Assembly: GCF_900116765.1 (NCBI RefSeq)
Contig: NZ_UETC01000001.1
Span: 62,001-126,000 of the forward strand
DNA length: 64,000 bases
Source of the DNA: Jannaschia seohaensis
GTDB taxonomy: Bacteria > Pseudomonadota > Alphaproteobacteria > Rhodobacterales > Rhodobacteraceae
Direction: 5' to 3'
In this document: piece after piece, positions 26,734-35,214 of the stretch
How the letters are laid out: every line of letters begins with the position of its first letter
Position numbering within the stretch: position 1 is the stretch's first letter
Translations under genes and position numbers: made by a program
Notes under the pieces: generated by a model
The model's input: only the letters and a program-made list of their open reading frames with translations
What the model was told of the DNA's origin: nothing
Databases searched by the model: none

Positions 26734-28350
26734 ATGCAACGCCGTTCGCTACTCGCCCTCGCCCTGGCCACCACGGCCCTCGCGACCCCGACCCTCGCCG
26801 CAGACGTGCCCGAGGGCGTCACGCTGGCCGACGACCAGTCCTTCACCTACCGCACCCTGGACGAGTTCTCGTCCTTCGATCCCCAGGTGGTCGAGGATGT
26901 CGATGGCTCGGAGGTCGTGCGCGACCTGTTCGAGGGGCTCTACAACCAGGACGCGCAGGGCAATACCGTGCCGGGCGTCGCCCTCTCCCACACCGTCTCC
27001 GACGACAACCTCACCTATACCTTCACACTGCGCGACAACGCCAAGTGGTCCGACGGCACCCCCGTCACCGCCGGCGATTTCGTCTATGCCTGGAAGCGCG
27101 CCGTCGACCCCGCGCTCGCCTCGCCCTACGCCTGGTACATGGAGCTGATGTCGATCGAGAACGGCGCGGCGGTCATCGCGGGCGAGATGGCGCCCGACGC
27201 GCTGGGTGTCTCCGCCCCCGACGACCGCACGCTGGTCGTGCAGCTTAGCCAGCCGCTGCCCTACTTCACCAAGATGGTGAGCCACGCGACCACCTTCCCC
27301 GCCCCCGCCTGGGTGATCGAGGAGCATGGGTCCGAATGGACTCGTCCCGAGAACATCGTCACCAACGGCGCCTATGTCCTGACAGAGCACGTGCCCAAGG
27401 AACGCTCCGTCCGGGAGCGCAACGAGATGTATTGGGACAACGCCAACACCGTCCTCGACCGCGTCACGACCCTGACCATCGGCGACGACGCGCAAGGCTT
27501 GACCCGCTGGCGCGCGGGCGAGCTCGACATGACCGACATCCCCGCCGGCCAATACCCCGCCCTCGCCGAGGAGTTCCCGACCGAGGCCTACGCCCTGCCG
27601 CGCCTGTGCAACTACTACTTCAACTTCAACCTGGCGAGCGGCCCCGAGGCGTTCCAGGACGTCCGCGTGCGCCAGGCGCTGTCGATGGCGCTGGACCGCG
27701 AGGTGATCGTGGAGCGCGTGCTGCAAGGCGGCCAGTTCCCGGCCTTCACCTTCACGCCGGGCGCCACGGCGGGCTTCGAGGTGCCGGACGTGCCGATGGC
27801 CGCGATGACCCAGGCCGAGCGCGACGCCCGCGCCAAGGAGTTGCTGGCCGAGGCGGGTTACGGCCCCGGAGGCCAGCCGCTCAGCTTCACCTATCTCTAC
27901 AACACCTCCGAGGCGCATCAGCAGGTCGCCATCGTCGCCTCGCAGATGTGGAAGCAGAAGCTGGGCGTCGAGGTCGAGCTGGCCAACCAGGAATGGAAGG
28001 TCTTCCTGGAGACCCGCGGCAACCAGAACTACGACATGGCCCGCGGCGCCTGGTGCGGCGACTACAACGAGGCGTCGACCTTCCTGGACCTCGTGACCAC
28101 CGAGTCCGGCTATAACGACGCCAAGTTCTCCAACGCCCGCGTCGACGAGCTGATGGCCCAGGCGAAGTCGTCCTCGGACCCGCAGCCGCTCTATACCGAG
28201 GTCGAGCAGATCCTGGCCGAGGAAATGCCCGTGATCCCGGTTTATCACTACTCGACCAACATGATGCTCAAGGACGAGATCCAGGGCTGGCCGGTCGATA
28301 ACGTGGAGCAGACTTGGTACTCGAAGAACCTCTACCGGGTCGCGGAGTGA
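26734..28350 (+). CDS. Peptide ABC transporter substrate-binding protein (OppA-like)
   Basis: A 538-residue periplasmic binding protein of SBP family 5. A signal peptide (MQRRSLLALALATTALATPT, cleaved after LAA) is preceded by GGAGG 8 bases before the ATG. Family blocks include LVVQLSQPLPYFTKMVSH, the region DVRVRQALSMALDREVIVER, and the C-terminal EEMPVIPVYHYSTNMML. Length and the closing YSKNLYRV resemble OppA/MppA proteins. No permease or ATPase genes are adjacent, so it would have to work with a transporter encoded elsewhere. A partial copy of its 3' end occurs at 30195. Confidence 0.93.
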   Translation: MQRRSLLALALATTALATPTLAADVPEGVTLADDQSFTYRTLDEFSSFDPQVVEDVDGSEVVRDLFEGLYNQDAQGNTVPGVALSHTVSDDNLTYTFTLRDNAKWSDGTPVTAGDFVYAWKRAVDPALASPYAWYMELMSIENGAAVIAGEMAPDALGVSAPDDRTLVVQLSQPLPYFTKMVSHATTFPAPAWVIEEHGSEWTRPENIVTNGAYVLTEHVPKERSVRERNEMYWDNANTVLDRVTTLTIGDDAQGLTRWRAGELDMTDIPAGQYPALAEEFPTEAYALPRLCNYYFNFNLASGPEAFQDVRVRQALSMALDREVIVERVLQGGQFPAFTFTPGATAGFEVPDVPMAAMTQAERDARAKELLAEAGYGPGGQPLSFTYLYNTSEAHQQVAIVASQMWKQKLGVEVELANQEWKVFLETRGNQNYDMARGAWCGDYNEASTFLDLVTTESGYNDAKFSNARVDELMAQAKSSSDPQPLYTEVEQILAEEMPVIPVYHYSTNMMLKDEIQGWPVDNVEQTWYSKNLYRVAE

Positions 28351-28355
28351 GGGCC

Positions 28356-28388
28356 TGCCACCCCGGCCCAGCGCGGGCCGGGGTGGCA
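28356..28388 (+). terminator. Strong hairpin after the oppA-type gene
   Basis: TGCCACCCCGGCCC pairs perfectly with GGGCCGGGGTGGCA (14 pairs) around an AGCGC loop, 5 bases after the stop codon. There is no U-run, so it may protect the mRNA 3' end or terminate weakly. Confidence 0.65.
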
Positions 28389-28549
28389 AGGTCCGATCTG
28401 AGCCCTTCTGCGACCTTTGGACAATCTGCAGCATCCGTCTTGAACGGCGGATACCGGCCGTTCGCTGCACCAATCACGAACGTCTCCTCCGCAAGGCAAA
28501 ACGATTGGTCAGTTCCAAACTCGGTTGGCTGAAATCTGCGGTTCGGGCG

Positions 28550-29269
28550 TCAGCGCGGCGCAGCTATTGCGCCTGAAGTCAGGGCCCGCGCCACAGCATC
28601 TACCCGGTTGCGCGCACCAAGCCGCTGGATGGCCCTTGCGATATGCAGCTCGACCGTCCTCGGCGACAGCGACAGTCTGCGGCCAATCTCCTTTGCCGAA
28701 AGGCCGGCGGCAGTCAGGCCGAGGCATTCGCTTTCGCGGGGCGAGAGTGAAGGTGTCTCGTATTGGACGCCCTGATGAAACAGGTATGCGACGCCGACAA
28801 GACGCGACTTCAGCCCCTGGATCCAGTCATTGAATTCCCGCTCGGCCCCGAAGCCGATAAAGGAGAGTGTTCCATGACCGCCCTTATCCGCCTCGTGTAG
28901 CGGTACGGAGACGGCCGCTTTTACGCCGTGGTCGCTGAGATGGCTCCACAGCGCTGAATGCCCGGTGTCGAAGCGGCCGCCTGGTGCCAGATCGCGCCAG
29001 TCGATCGGCGAAAAATCGCGACGCAGAGCCTCGCGAACAGGGTCTGACCGGTAGCGTTCGCGATCCTCGCGGTAGTCGGCCCACCAATCGGCCGCTCGCC
29101 CGTCTACAGCGAGTTGCCTGGGTTGCGGCGCCGGAGCGCCTTCGGCCGTGCTATATCCGTAGAATATTGAAACATCCTGCGGGGGAGCCAACACCTTGCG
29201 CAGTGCAGCAAAGCGGTCCAGCAGCCGGTTATTACCCGCCAGGGCATCCATGATGTCTTCCGTTCGCAT
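28550..29269 (-). CDS. LuxR-type regulator with autoinducer-binding domain (solo)
   Basis: A 239-residue quorum-sensing-type regulator. The N-terminal domain keeps W62, Y66, D76, P77 and W91 with spacing like TraR-family proteins (DWWADYREDRERYRSDPV...W). However, the glycine expected in the GxxSG region is alanine (GVKAAVSVPLH, A119). The C-terminal LuxR helix-turn-helix is typical (LSPRESECLGLTAAGLSAKE and LSLSPRTVELHIARAIQRLG). No luxI-type synthase is present in the window, so it is a solo that may sense a ligand made elsewhere. It sits in a rearranged region and faces an HIT remnant. Confidence 0.88.
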   Translation of the reverse strand: MRTEDIMDALAGNNRLLDRFAALRKVLAPPQDVSIFYGYSTAEGAPAPQPRQLAVDGRAADWWADYREDRERYRSDPVREALRRDFSPIDWRDLAPGGRFDTGHSALWSHLSDHGVKAAVSVPLHEADKGGHGTLSFIGFGAEREFNDWIQGLKSRLVGVAYLFHQGVQYETPSLSPRESECLGLTAAGLSAKEIGRRLSLSPRTVELHIARAIQRLGARNRVDAVARALTSGAIAAPR

Positions 29270-29366
29270 CAGCTTCCGCTCCGAACCGATTCACCCCCGT
29301 ATTTTTACCAGATTGTCGACCCCCGTACACCTTTCGATACTCAGGAGCATCAACTGATTGGAGACA

Positions 29367-29486
29367 ATGATGACCATTTTCGAGAAGATCATCACCGGCG
29401 AGGTCCCAAGCGCCAAGGGTTTCAAGGACAACTCCGTCTACGCCCTCATGGATGCGGAGGCCCGCTTTCTGTCTCCAGACGCTTAA
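29367..29486 (+). pseudogene. Truncated HIT (histidine triad) family protein
   Basis: The 39-residue frame MMTIFEKIITGEVPSAKGF followed by KDNSVYALMDAEARFLSPDA matches the first strand and helix of HIT nucleotide hydrolases and then stops at TAA. The histidine triad and the rest of the domain are missing. GGAGAC precedes the ATG, so it may still be translated, but it cannot be an active HIT enzyme. Confidence 0.75.
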
Positions 29487-29536
29487 ACCAACGCCACATC
29501 CGGCAAAAAGCCTCACATAAACTGACGGAGGGTACC

Positions 29537-29794
29537 ATGCTCAAGACCATCATCACTGCCACCATCATCACTGCCACCATTTTCCCCGCCACCGCGATCC
29601 AGGCCAATGCTGACACAAACAAGAAATATGACCTTTCAATCCTGCCGGCGGATGTCGCTGTCCGCGTCGTCGAGCTGCAAAAGCATGGAGACCGCTTCGA
29701 GGCTGCCATCCGCGCGATCTTTATCGCGGCCGTGAAACCCAGCTCAGGCTTTGACTGCCTCGAACCCAATTCCCGCGATGCCCCTCAGACCTGA
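29537..29794 (+). CDS. Small secreted protein of unknown function
   Basis: An 85-residue protein with a convincing signal peptide (MLKTIITATIITATIFPATA, cleavage after ANA). GGAGGG precedes the ATG by 6 bases. The mature part of about 60 residues has a short helical block, LPADVAVRVVELQKHGDRFE, and one cysteine. The signal region contains a small tandem repeat (ATCACTGCCACC twice). No family is recognised. The neighbours are relics, so its own function may be recent or absent. Confidence 0.5.
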   Translation: MLKTIITATIITATIFPATAIQANADTNKKYDLSILPADVAVRVVELQKHGDRFEAAIRAIFIAAVKPSSGFDCLEPNSRDAPQT

Positions 29795-30101
29795 CCGCAT
29801 CCGGAGAAAAGGTGCCGGAGAATTCTGGCCCCGCTTCCCATGTGAAAGGTCGGCTTTGCACGCATCAGCACGCATCAGAGCGTCGATTACCATGTGGGCT
29901 CGAAGCAGCCCTTCGCAACAAGTTGGATCAAGGTCAGCATTGGGCCGTTCTCGCTCTCTCATGACGATAGCGTAAAGGTCGGCTCGGTCCGCTCAGCGGA
30001 CGTTCCAACCTCGCACAGGACGCGCTGCTTCAGAAGCGATCTGCGGGTGACGGACCGTCTTCTCCCCGATGGACAACCCCGCCCCTCCCTTGCCTCTCGC
30101 T
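29795..30101. other. Non-coding stretch
   Basis: No gene with support is visible on either strand. A short plus-strand piece (SVDYHVGSKQPFATSWIKVS) reads like protein but has no start, no recognisable family and no continuation, so it is probably a relic. Confidence 0.4.
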
Positions 30102-30181
30102 CCACCTCCGGGTGCCTCACGGCTGAGATACGCATGCGAACCCGTTGAACCTGACCCGGCCAAGACCGACGGAGGGAAGGT
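30102..30181 (+). promoter_or_regulatory. TPP riboswitch, orphan copy
   Basis: It contains the thi-box elements GGGTGCC, CTGAGA (30123-30128), ACCCGTTGAACCTGACCCGG, and GGAGGGAAGG (30171-30180). The spacing (48 bases from CTGAGA to GGAGGGAAGG) is identical to the thiB copy at 31884. Instead of a thiamine gene it leads into a fragment of oppA, so it is probably a non-functional duplicate, or a sensor RNA without a target. Confidence 0.85.
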
Positions 30182-30194
30182 CCAACGTCACGTC

Positions 30195-30297
30195 TCCTCG
30201 GACCCGCCCGCTCTGTACCGAGGTGGAGCAGATCCAAGCCGAGGAGATGCCCGTGATCCCGGCTTATCACGACTCGACCAAAATGATGCTCAAGACC
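30195..30297 (+). pseudogene. Fragment duplicated from the 3' end of the oppA-type gene
   Basis: The stretch matches about 28171-28271 of the oppA-type gene with a handful of substitutions and a 2-base deletion. In protein it gives TEVEQIQAEEMPVIPAYHDS and TKMMLK, against TEVEQILAEEMPVIPVYHYS in the intact gene. It is joined to the orphan TPP riboswitch at TCCTC, a short sequence common to both parents. No start codon or usable frame remains. Confidence 0.85.
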
Positions 30298-30390
30298 GGC
30301 TTGAAGCCCGAAGCGGCCCATTTGGCGGCCCGTCTCTAGCCCAAATAGCCTGCGCCGGCTGAGGCCCCCGCACGCGAGCGTCTCGCCGGT

Positions 30391-31008
30391 TCAGCGATCG
30401 ATCTCACCGTTCAAGCGGGACCAGCGAAAGATGAACATGAGTGCAACCATGCAGACGACGAGGCCGACGAGGTCTCCCACGGCATAGATGAAAAGAACTT
30501 TCAAAAGCTGATCCAGGCCGATGAGACCGGAAAAGATAAATGTCTGCGCGACCGAGTTGATGACGGAAGCGACTGCGCCTATCGCGATCATCCCCTTCCA
30601 GCTCAGCCGTTTTGAGCGTCCGTAATAGAGATCGAGGCCGACCAAGCGAGCCAGTTCGAAGGCGACAAAGGCCGCGATCGCGCCCGCGAAGATACTCTCC
30701 AGCAAGACAGGCTCTAGGAAGTCGAATTCGGCGGCGGGCGTGAAAAGCCAGGCCGCAACGCTTGACCCAAGCAGCAATGCCGGAATCGCTCGCCATCCAA
30801 ATGCCCAGGTGGCAAGGACCCGAACGCCGTGCGGAAGATAGATCAGGCTGGCGAATATCGTCTCGTCGGGCAGGAACATGCGTTGCGCCGGCGTCACCGC
30901 CAGTGCGGTCAGCCCGTGGCAGAAAACATACGCCAGCGTGACGATCAGAAACGTCAGGAAGCCCATCCTGCGCGCGACGCCTCCCACCGTTTGGAATGCT
31001 GATGGCAT
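30391..31008 (-). CDS. MASE1-like integral membrane protein
   Basis: A 205-residue protein with about five or six hydrophobic helices. The block LIYLPHGVRVLATWAFGWRA followed by IPALLLGSSVAAWL is like the MASE1 sensor domain found at the N-terminus of histidine kinases and diguanylate cyclases. Here no signalling domain follows, so it is a stand-alone membrane domain. The C-terminal helices (YAVGDLVGLVVCMVALMFIF) end in a short basic tail. The role is unknown. It lies on the same strand as the small regulator 54 bases upstream and may be cotranscribed with it. Confidence 0.7.
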   Translation of the reverse strand: MPSAFQTVGGVARRMGFLTFLIVTLAYVFCHGLTALAVTPAQRMFLPDETIFASLIYLPHGVRVLATWAFGWRAIPALLLGSSVAAWLFTPAAEFDFLEPVLLESIFAGAIAAFVAFELARLVGLDLYYGRSKRLSWKGMIAIGAVASVINSVAQTFIFSGLIGLDQLLKVLFIYAVGDLVGLVVCMVALMFIFRWSRLNGEIDR

Positions 31009-31062
31009 GGAAGAGCAGGGTTAAGCACGTCTCGGCACGCGCAACGCCATGAAGACCCAGGG

Positions 31063-31365
31063 TTATTGGCTGACAAGATCGGCGCGAACGACATAGTGCC
31101 GGGCTTTGTAGCCCCTCGCCTTTTCGAGCAACCCCAGGCCCACCAGGGATCGTAGCGCCCGGTGATAGGTCGCCTGAGCAAGGCCAGAGGCCAGATCGTG
31201 CTGACGGATCTGTTCGGATGTGACCACCTCTCCCAGTTCGCCTGTTACGGAATGCGCCGCAAGGAGAACGTCCATCTCGGCCGCAGTCAGCGCGTCAAGG
31301 CCAACGTCCGCTTCCATCTCGCGAAGCATGCAGCGAAGTTCAAAGAGAGCGGAGAGTTTGTCCAT
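31063..31365 (-). CDS. Small MarR-like winged-helix regulator
   Basis: A 100-residue protein consistent with a single winged-helix DNA-binding domain. The helix-turn-helix lies in VVTSEQIRQHDLASGLAQAT, with YHRALRSLVGLGLLEKARGY as the recognition helix and wing. It is shorter than classical MarR proteins and lacks their long dimer helices, although an N-terminal helix is present. It probably regulates itself or the MASE1-like gene downstream. Confidence 0.7.
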   Translation of the reverse strand: MDKLSALFELRCMLREMEADVGLDALTAAEMDVLLAAHSVTGELGEVVTSEQIRQHDLASGLAQATYHRALRSLVGLGLLEKARGYKARHYVVRADLVSQ

Positions 31366-31439
31366 GATTAAACTGCGTCAACCGATCGTGGCTCTGGAAT
31401 TCGTGTCGGGCGACAGGTCGCCAAAATTATCATATTGAC

Positions 31440-31880
31440 AACTTTAGCGACCTGTAGCTAACTCATCAAGAGTCGAGGTGTCATAGTGAGTGGTGGCCTC
31501 TCGATCATTTGACAAATTCTGCCCTGGCTCCTTCGTGGAGCTAGGGTAATTATATCGGACCGCGCCTGATCCGTAAAGAACGCGGCAGGGGCGCTCCGGT
31601 TGGCTTGTGGCACTCAACCTGGATGAAGCGCAACTTTGTCCGCCCGGCAAACCTCCGATCCCCATAGAACCGGCGTCGCCCGAGCGATCGGGCGTCAGGA
31701 CGCCGATCGTCTTCTGGCCCGTCGCCAAGATGCTTGAGCCGTCCGTCGCCGAGCCTCCTACTGAGCTATGACGACGGTATCGACGTCACGACCGATATCA
31801 CGACCGTCGTCCTGACCGGGATCTCGACGCCGCTCCAAGCGCCTCCGCTGGACAATTCCCGCCGCCTCCCCTACCTCTCG
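31440..31880. other. Non-coding stretch before the thiB riboswitch
   Basis: No supported gene. A 94-codon frame on the minus strand (31444-31728) has no recognisable domain, ribosome site or family. TTGACA at 31509 may belong to a promoter for thiBPQ, but no well-spaced -10 box is seen. Confidence 0.35.
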
Positions 31881-31883
31881 CCA

Positions 31884-31964
31884 CACCTCGGGGTGCCGTC
31901 ACGGCTGAGATGCGTATGCGAACCCGTTGAACCTGACCCGGTTAAGACCGGCGGAGGGAAGGTC
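31884..31964 (+). promoter_or_regulatory. TPP riboswitch controlling thiBPQ
   Basis: The thi-box core is complete: GGGGTGCC, CTGAGA (31905-31910), ACCCGTTGAACCTGACCCGG, then GGCGGAGGGAAGG ending near 31962. It lies about 47 bases before the thiB start. Thiamine pyrophosphate binding should reduce expression of the thiamine importer. No U-run terminator follows, so control is more likely at translation start. Confidence 0.95.
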
Positions 31965-32011
31965 CGACGTCACGTCTCCTCACCCCCGCCCGCCGCCTTG
32001 GGAGTTGAGAG

Positions 32012-32986
32012 ATGAGACTGACCATCGCCACGGGACTGACCTTGATCGCCTCGGCCGCCGCCGCCGAGCCCCTCACGGTCTATGCCCCTGATTACTTCGC
32101 CTCCGAATGGGGCCCCGGCCCCGCGATCAAAGCCGCCTTCGAAGCCGAGTGCGACTGCGAGATCGAATACGTCACCGGCGACCTCCTGCCCCGCCTGCGC
32201 CTGGAAGGGGAGCGGACCACGGCGGATGTCGTCATTGGGCTGAACGCCGACGACGCGGAGCGGGCGCGCCAGACCGGGCTCTTCGCCCCCCATGGCGTGG
32301 AGATCGAGGGGCTGACCATGCCCATCGAATGGACCGACGAGACCTTCGTGCCGTTCAACTGGAGCCACACCGCCTTCGTCTACGACACCACCCGGCTGGC
32401 GGAGGCGCCCGAGAGCTTCCAGGCGCTACTCGACGCGCCCGACGATCTGGCGCTGGTGGTACAGGACCCGCGCACCTCGGTCTCGGGGCTGGCGCTGGCG
32501 CTCTGGATCCAGAAGGTCTTCGGCGACGAGGCCGAAAACGCCTGGGCCGCGCTCGCGCCCAAGATCGTGACCGTTACCCGCGGCTGGTCCGAAAGCTATG
32601 GCATGTTCACCGAAGGCGAGGCGGACATGGTGCTGAGCTACACGACCTCGCCCGCCTACCACATCATCGCCGAGGGCGACGACACGAAGAAGGCCGCCAT
32701 CTTCGAGGAGGGCCATTACGTCCTGGTCGAGACCGCCGGGCAGATCGCGGGCAGCGACCAGCCGGAACTGGCGCAGGCCTTCCTGGACTTCATCCTGACC
32801 GAGGATTTCCAGTCGATCATCCCCGAGGGCAACTGGTCCCTGCCGGCCAAGCTGGACCCGGCCAAGATGCCCGAGGGATTCGCGCAGTTGGACATGCCGG
32901 CGACCGCGCTGATCTATGGTTCGGGCGACGCGGAGACGCTGCGGGACAAGGCCGTGGCCGCCTTCGAGGCTGGCCTGGGCCGCTGA
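32012..32986 (+). CDS. thiB: Thiamine ABC transporter, substrate-binding protein
   Basis: A 324-residue periplasmic protein that binds thiamine and its phosphates. A signal peptide (MRLTIATGLTLIASAAAAEP) is followed by LTVYAPDYFASEWGPGPAIK, the typical ThiB start. Other family blocks are GLNADDAERARQTGLF, FNWSHTAFVYDT, and GWSESYGMFTEGEADMVLSY, which lines the ligand pocket. GGGAG precedes the ATG. It is first in thiBPQ behind a TPP riboswitch. Confidence 0.95.
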   Translation: MRLTIATGLTLIASAAAAEPLTVYAPDYFASEWGPGPAIKAAFEAECDCEIEYVTGDLLPRLRLEGERTTADVVIGLNADDAERARQTGLFAPHGVEIEGLTMPIEWTDETFVPFNWSHTAFVYDTTRLAEAPESFQALLDAPDDLALVVQDPRTSVSGLALALWIQKVFGDEAENAWAALAPKIVTVTRGWSESYGMFTEGEADMVLSYTTSPAYHIIAEGDDTKKAAIFEEGHYVLVETAGQIAGSDQPELAQAFLDFILTEDFQSIIPEGNWSLPAKLDPAKMPEGFAQLDMPATALIYGSGDAETLRDKAVAAFEAGLGR

Positions 32987-32993
32987 GCCGGTC

Positions 32994-34526
32994 GTGAGCC
33001 GAGGACCGGGCACGCGGCTGGGCACCGCCGCGGCGCTCGCGGTGCTCGTCGTGCTGCTCGGCCCCTTGCTGGCCGTGGCCTGGCGGGCCGAGGGCTGGGC
33101 GGGCCTGCGCGCCTCGGATTGGGGCGCGCTGCGCTTCACGCTCTGGCAGGCGGCATGCTCGTCGGCCCTCTCGGTCCTCCTCGCCATCCCCGTCGCCCGC
33201 GCGCTGGCTCGGCGGCGCTTTGCGGGGCGCGATGCCGTGGTGCTGCTGCTGGGGGCGCCCTTCATCCTACCGGTCATCGTCGCCGTCCTGGGCCTCGTCG
33301 CCGTGTTCGGGAGGACCGGGCCGATCGCCTGGATCGCGGGCCTTGCCGGGCTGGACCCGCCCTCGATCTACGGCGCGCAAGGCGTGATCCTGGCTCATGT
33401 CTTCTTCAACATGCCGCTGGCCACCCGGCTGATCCTGCAAGGCTGGCAGGCGATCCCCGGGGAGCGGCTGCGCCTCGCCGCCGCGCTGGGCTTCGGGCCG
33501 GGCGACACGTTTCGCCTGCTGGAATGGCCGATGCTACGGGCGACGGTCCCGGGCGTGGCCCTGGTCATCTTCCTGATCTGCACGACCTCCTTCGCCGTGG
33601 CCCTCGCGCTGGGCGGCGGCCCCCGGGCCACGACGGTCGAGCTGGCGATCTACCAGGCGTTCCGCTTCGATTTCGACCTCGGCCGCGCGGCGGCCCTAGG
33701 GGGCGTTCAACTGGCGCTGGGAGGCCTCGCCGCCTTCGCGGCGTTGCGCCTCACCCTGCCCTCGGGCTTCGGCGCAGGTCAGGACCGGGTCGTGCCGCGC
33801 TGGGACTCGTCAGGACCGCTGCTGCGGGGGCAGGACGGAGGGGTCATCGCCCTGGCCTGCGCCTTCCTTCTGCTGCCGATGGTCCTGGTCCTGGCCGAAG
33901 GCGCGCTGCACCTCACGAACCTGCCCGCTGCGGTCTGGACGGCAGCCGCGCGCTCGCTCGCCATCGCGCTGGGCGCGGCGCTGTTGACGGTGGGGCTGGC
34001 GCTGGCCATGGCGGTCGCGGCCCTGCGGGCCCCTTGGGTCGAGGCCGCGGGGACGCTTGCCGTCGCCGCCTCGCCGCTGGTTCTGGGCACCGGACTCTAC
34101 CTGCTGCTCTTGCCGCTGGCCAATCCGATCGCCTTTGCGCTGCCGGTGACGCTGCTGGTCAACGTGGTGCTGGCCCTGCCCTTCGCATTGCGCGCCTTGA
34201 TCCCCGCCATGCGGGAGCTCGACGCGGATTACGGGCGCCTGTCGGCCTCGCTCGGCCTGACCGGATGGGTCTGGCTGCGCCGGGTCGGCCTGCCGCGCCT
34301 GCGCCGTCCGGCGGGCTTTGCGGCGGGGCTGACGGCGGCGCTGGCGGCGGGCGATCTGGGCGTCATCACGCTGTTCGCGACGCCGGAACAGGCAACACTG
34401 CCCTTGATGCTCTACCAACTCATGGGCTCCTATCGGATGGAGGAGGCGAAGGCCGCGGCGCTGCTGCTGGTCATCCTGAGCCTGGGGCTGTTCTGGCTGT
34501 TCGAGAGAGGATCGCGGGATGCTTGA
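32994..34526 (+). CDS. thiP: Thiamine ABC transporter, permease
   Basis: A 510-residue permease with two fused halves of about six helices each, as in ThiP/FbpB-type importers. Each half has its own EAA loop: QGWQAIPGERLRLAAALGFG in the first, PAMRELDADYGRLSASLGLT in the second. The start is probably the GTG at 32994, since the frame upstream lies inside thiB. It overlaps thiQ by 8 bases. Confidence 0.94.
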   Translation: MSRGPGTRLGTAAALAVLVVLLGPLLAVAWRAEGWAGLRASDWGALRFTLWQAACSSALSVLLAIPVARALARRRFAGRDAVVLLLGAPFILPVIVAVLGLVAVFGRTGPIAWIAGLAGLDPPSIYGAQGVILAHVFFNMPLATRLILQGWQAIPGERLRLAAALGFGPGDTFRLLEWPMLRATVPGVALVIFLICTTSFAVALALGGGPRATTVELAIYQAFRFDFDLGRAAALGGVQLALGGLAAFAALRLTLPSGFGAGQDRVVPRWDSSGPLLRGQDGGVIALACAFLLLPMVLVLAEGALHLTNLPAAVWTAAARSLAIALGAALLTVGLALAMAVAALRAPWVEAAGTLAVAASPLVLGTGLYLLLLPLANPIAFALPVTLLVNVVLALPFALRALIPAMRELDADYGRLSASLGLTGWVWLRRVGLPRLRRPAGFAAGLTAALAAGDLGVITLFATPEQATLPLMLYQLMGSYRMEEAKAAALLLVILSLGLFWLFERGSRDA

Positions 34527-35214
34527 ACTCGACGGGCTGGAGATCGTGCAGGGGGCGTTCCGCCTGACCGCGGACACGGTCCTCCAGGCGGGCCAGATCA
34601 CCGCGCTGATGGGGGCGAGCGGGTCGGGCAAGTCGACCCTTCTGGCCGCCATCGCGGGGTTCCTTGACCCCGTGCGCGGGAGCATACGGATCGCAGGCAC
34701 CGACATCACCGGATTGGCGCCCGGGGATCGGCCGCTCTCGATGCTATTCCAGGACAACAACCTCTTTCCGCATCTGACGGTGGCGCAGAATGTCGGGCTG
34801 GGCCTGCGCCCCGACCTGCGCCTGTCGCCCGCGCAGAAGGACGCGCAGGCCGCGGTGCTGGCCCGGGTCGGGCTGGAAGGGTTGGAGGCGCGCCGCCCGC
34901 GCGACCTCTCCGGCGGCCAGCAGAGCCGAGCGGCCCTGGCGCGGGCCTTGTTGCGCGGCCGGCCCTGGTTGCTGCTGGACGAGCCGTTCTCGGCGCTGGG
35001 TCCTGCCCTCCGCCGCGACATGCTGACCCTGCTGCGGGAGACAGCCCGGGCCGAGGGCCTGTCGGTTCTGATGGTGACCCATCACCCGGAGGACGCGCGC
35101 GCCGTGGCCGACGCCACCTGCCTCATCGCCGATGGTGCGCTGATCCCGCCCGCGTCGACCGAGGCGCTCTTTGCCGAGCCGACCCCGGCGCTGCGGGCCT
35201 ATCTAGGCGAATGA
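34519..35214 (+). CDS. thiQ: Thiamine ABC transporter, ATP-binding protein
   Basis: A 231-residue ABC ATPase that powers thiamine import. Walker A is GASGSGKST, the Q-loop is FQDNNLFPHLTVAQN, the signature is LSGGQQSRAALARALL, and Walker B is WLLLDEPFSALG with the switch histidine in MVTHHPEDA. The 3' end overlaps the convergent tspO gene by 12 bases and marks the edge of the photosynthesis cluster. Confidence 0.95.
   Translation: MLELDGLEIVQGAFRLTADTVLQAGQITALMGASGSGKSTLLAAIAGFLDPVRGSIRIAGTDITGLAPGDRPLSMLFQDNNLFPHLTVAQNVGLGLRPDLRLSPAQKDAQAAVLARVGLEGLEARRPRDLSGGQQSRAALARALLRGRPWLLLDEPFSALGPALRRDMLTLLRETARAEGLSVLMVTHHPEDARAVADATCLIADGALIPPASTEALFAEPTPALRAYLGE

Noticed and set aside
28389-28549. 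Possible dispersed element after the oppA-type gene
   Set aside because: It contains an inverted repeat around AACGGCGGATACCGGCCGTT, but there is no second copy in the window and no gene, so no claim is made.
30145-30339. 64-codon frame overlapping the orphan TPP riboswitch
   Set aside because: It reads through the riboswitch and then the oppA fragment; a chance join rather than a gene.
31444-31728. 94-codon frame on the minus strand before the thiB riboswitch
   Set aside because: No ribosome site, no recognisable domain and low-complexity composition; treated as non-coding.
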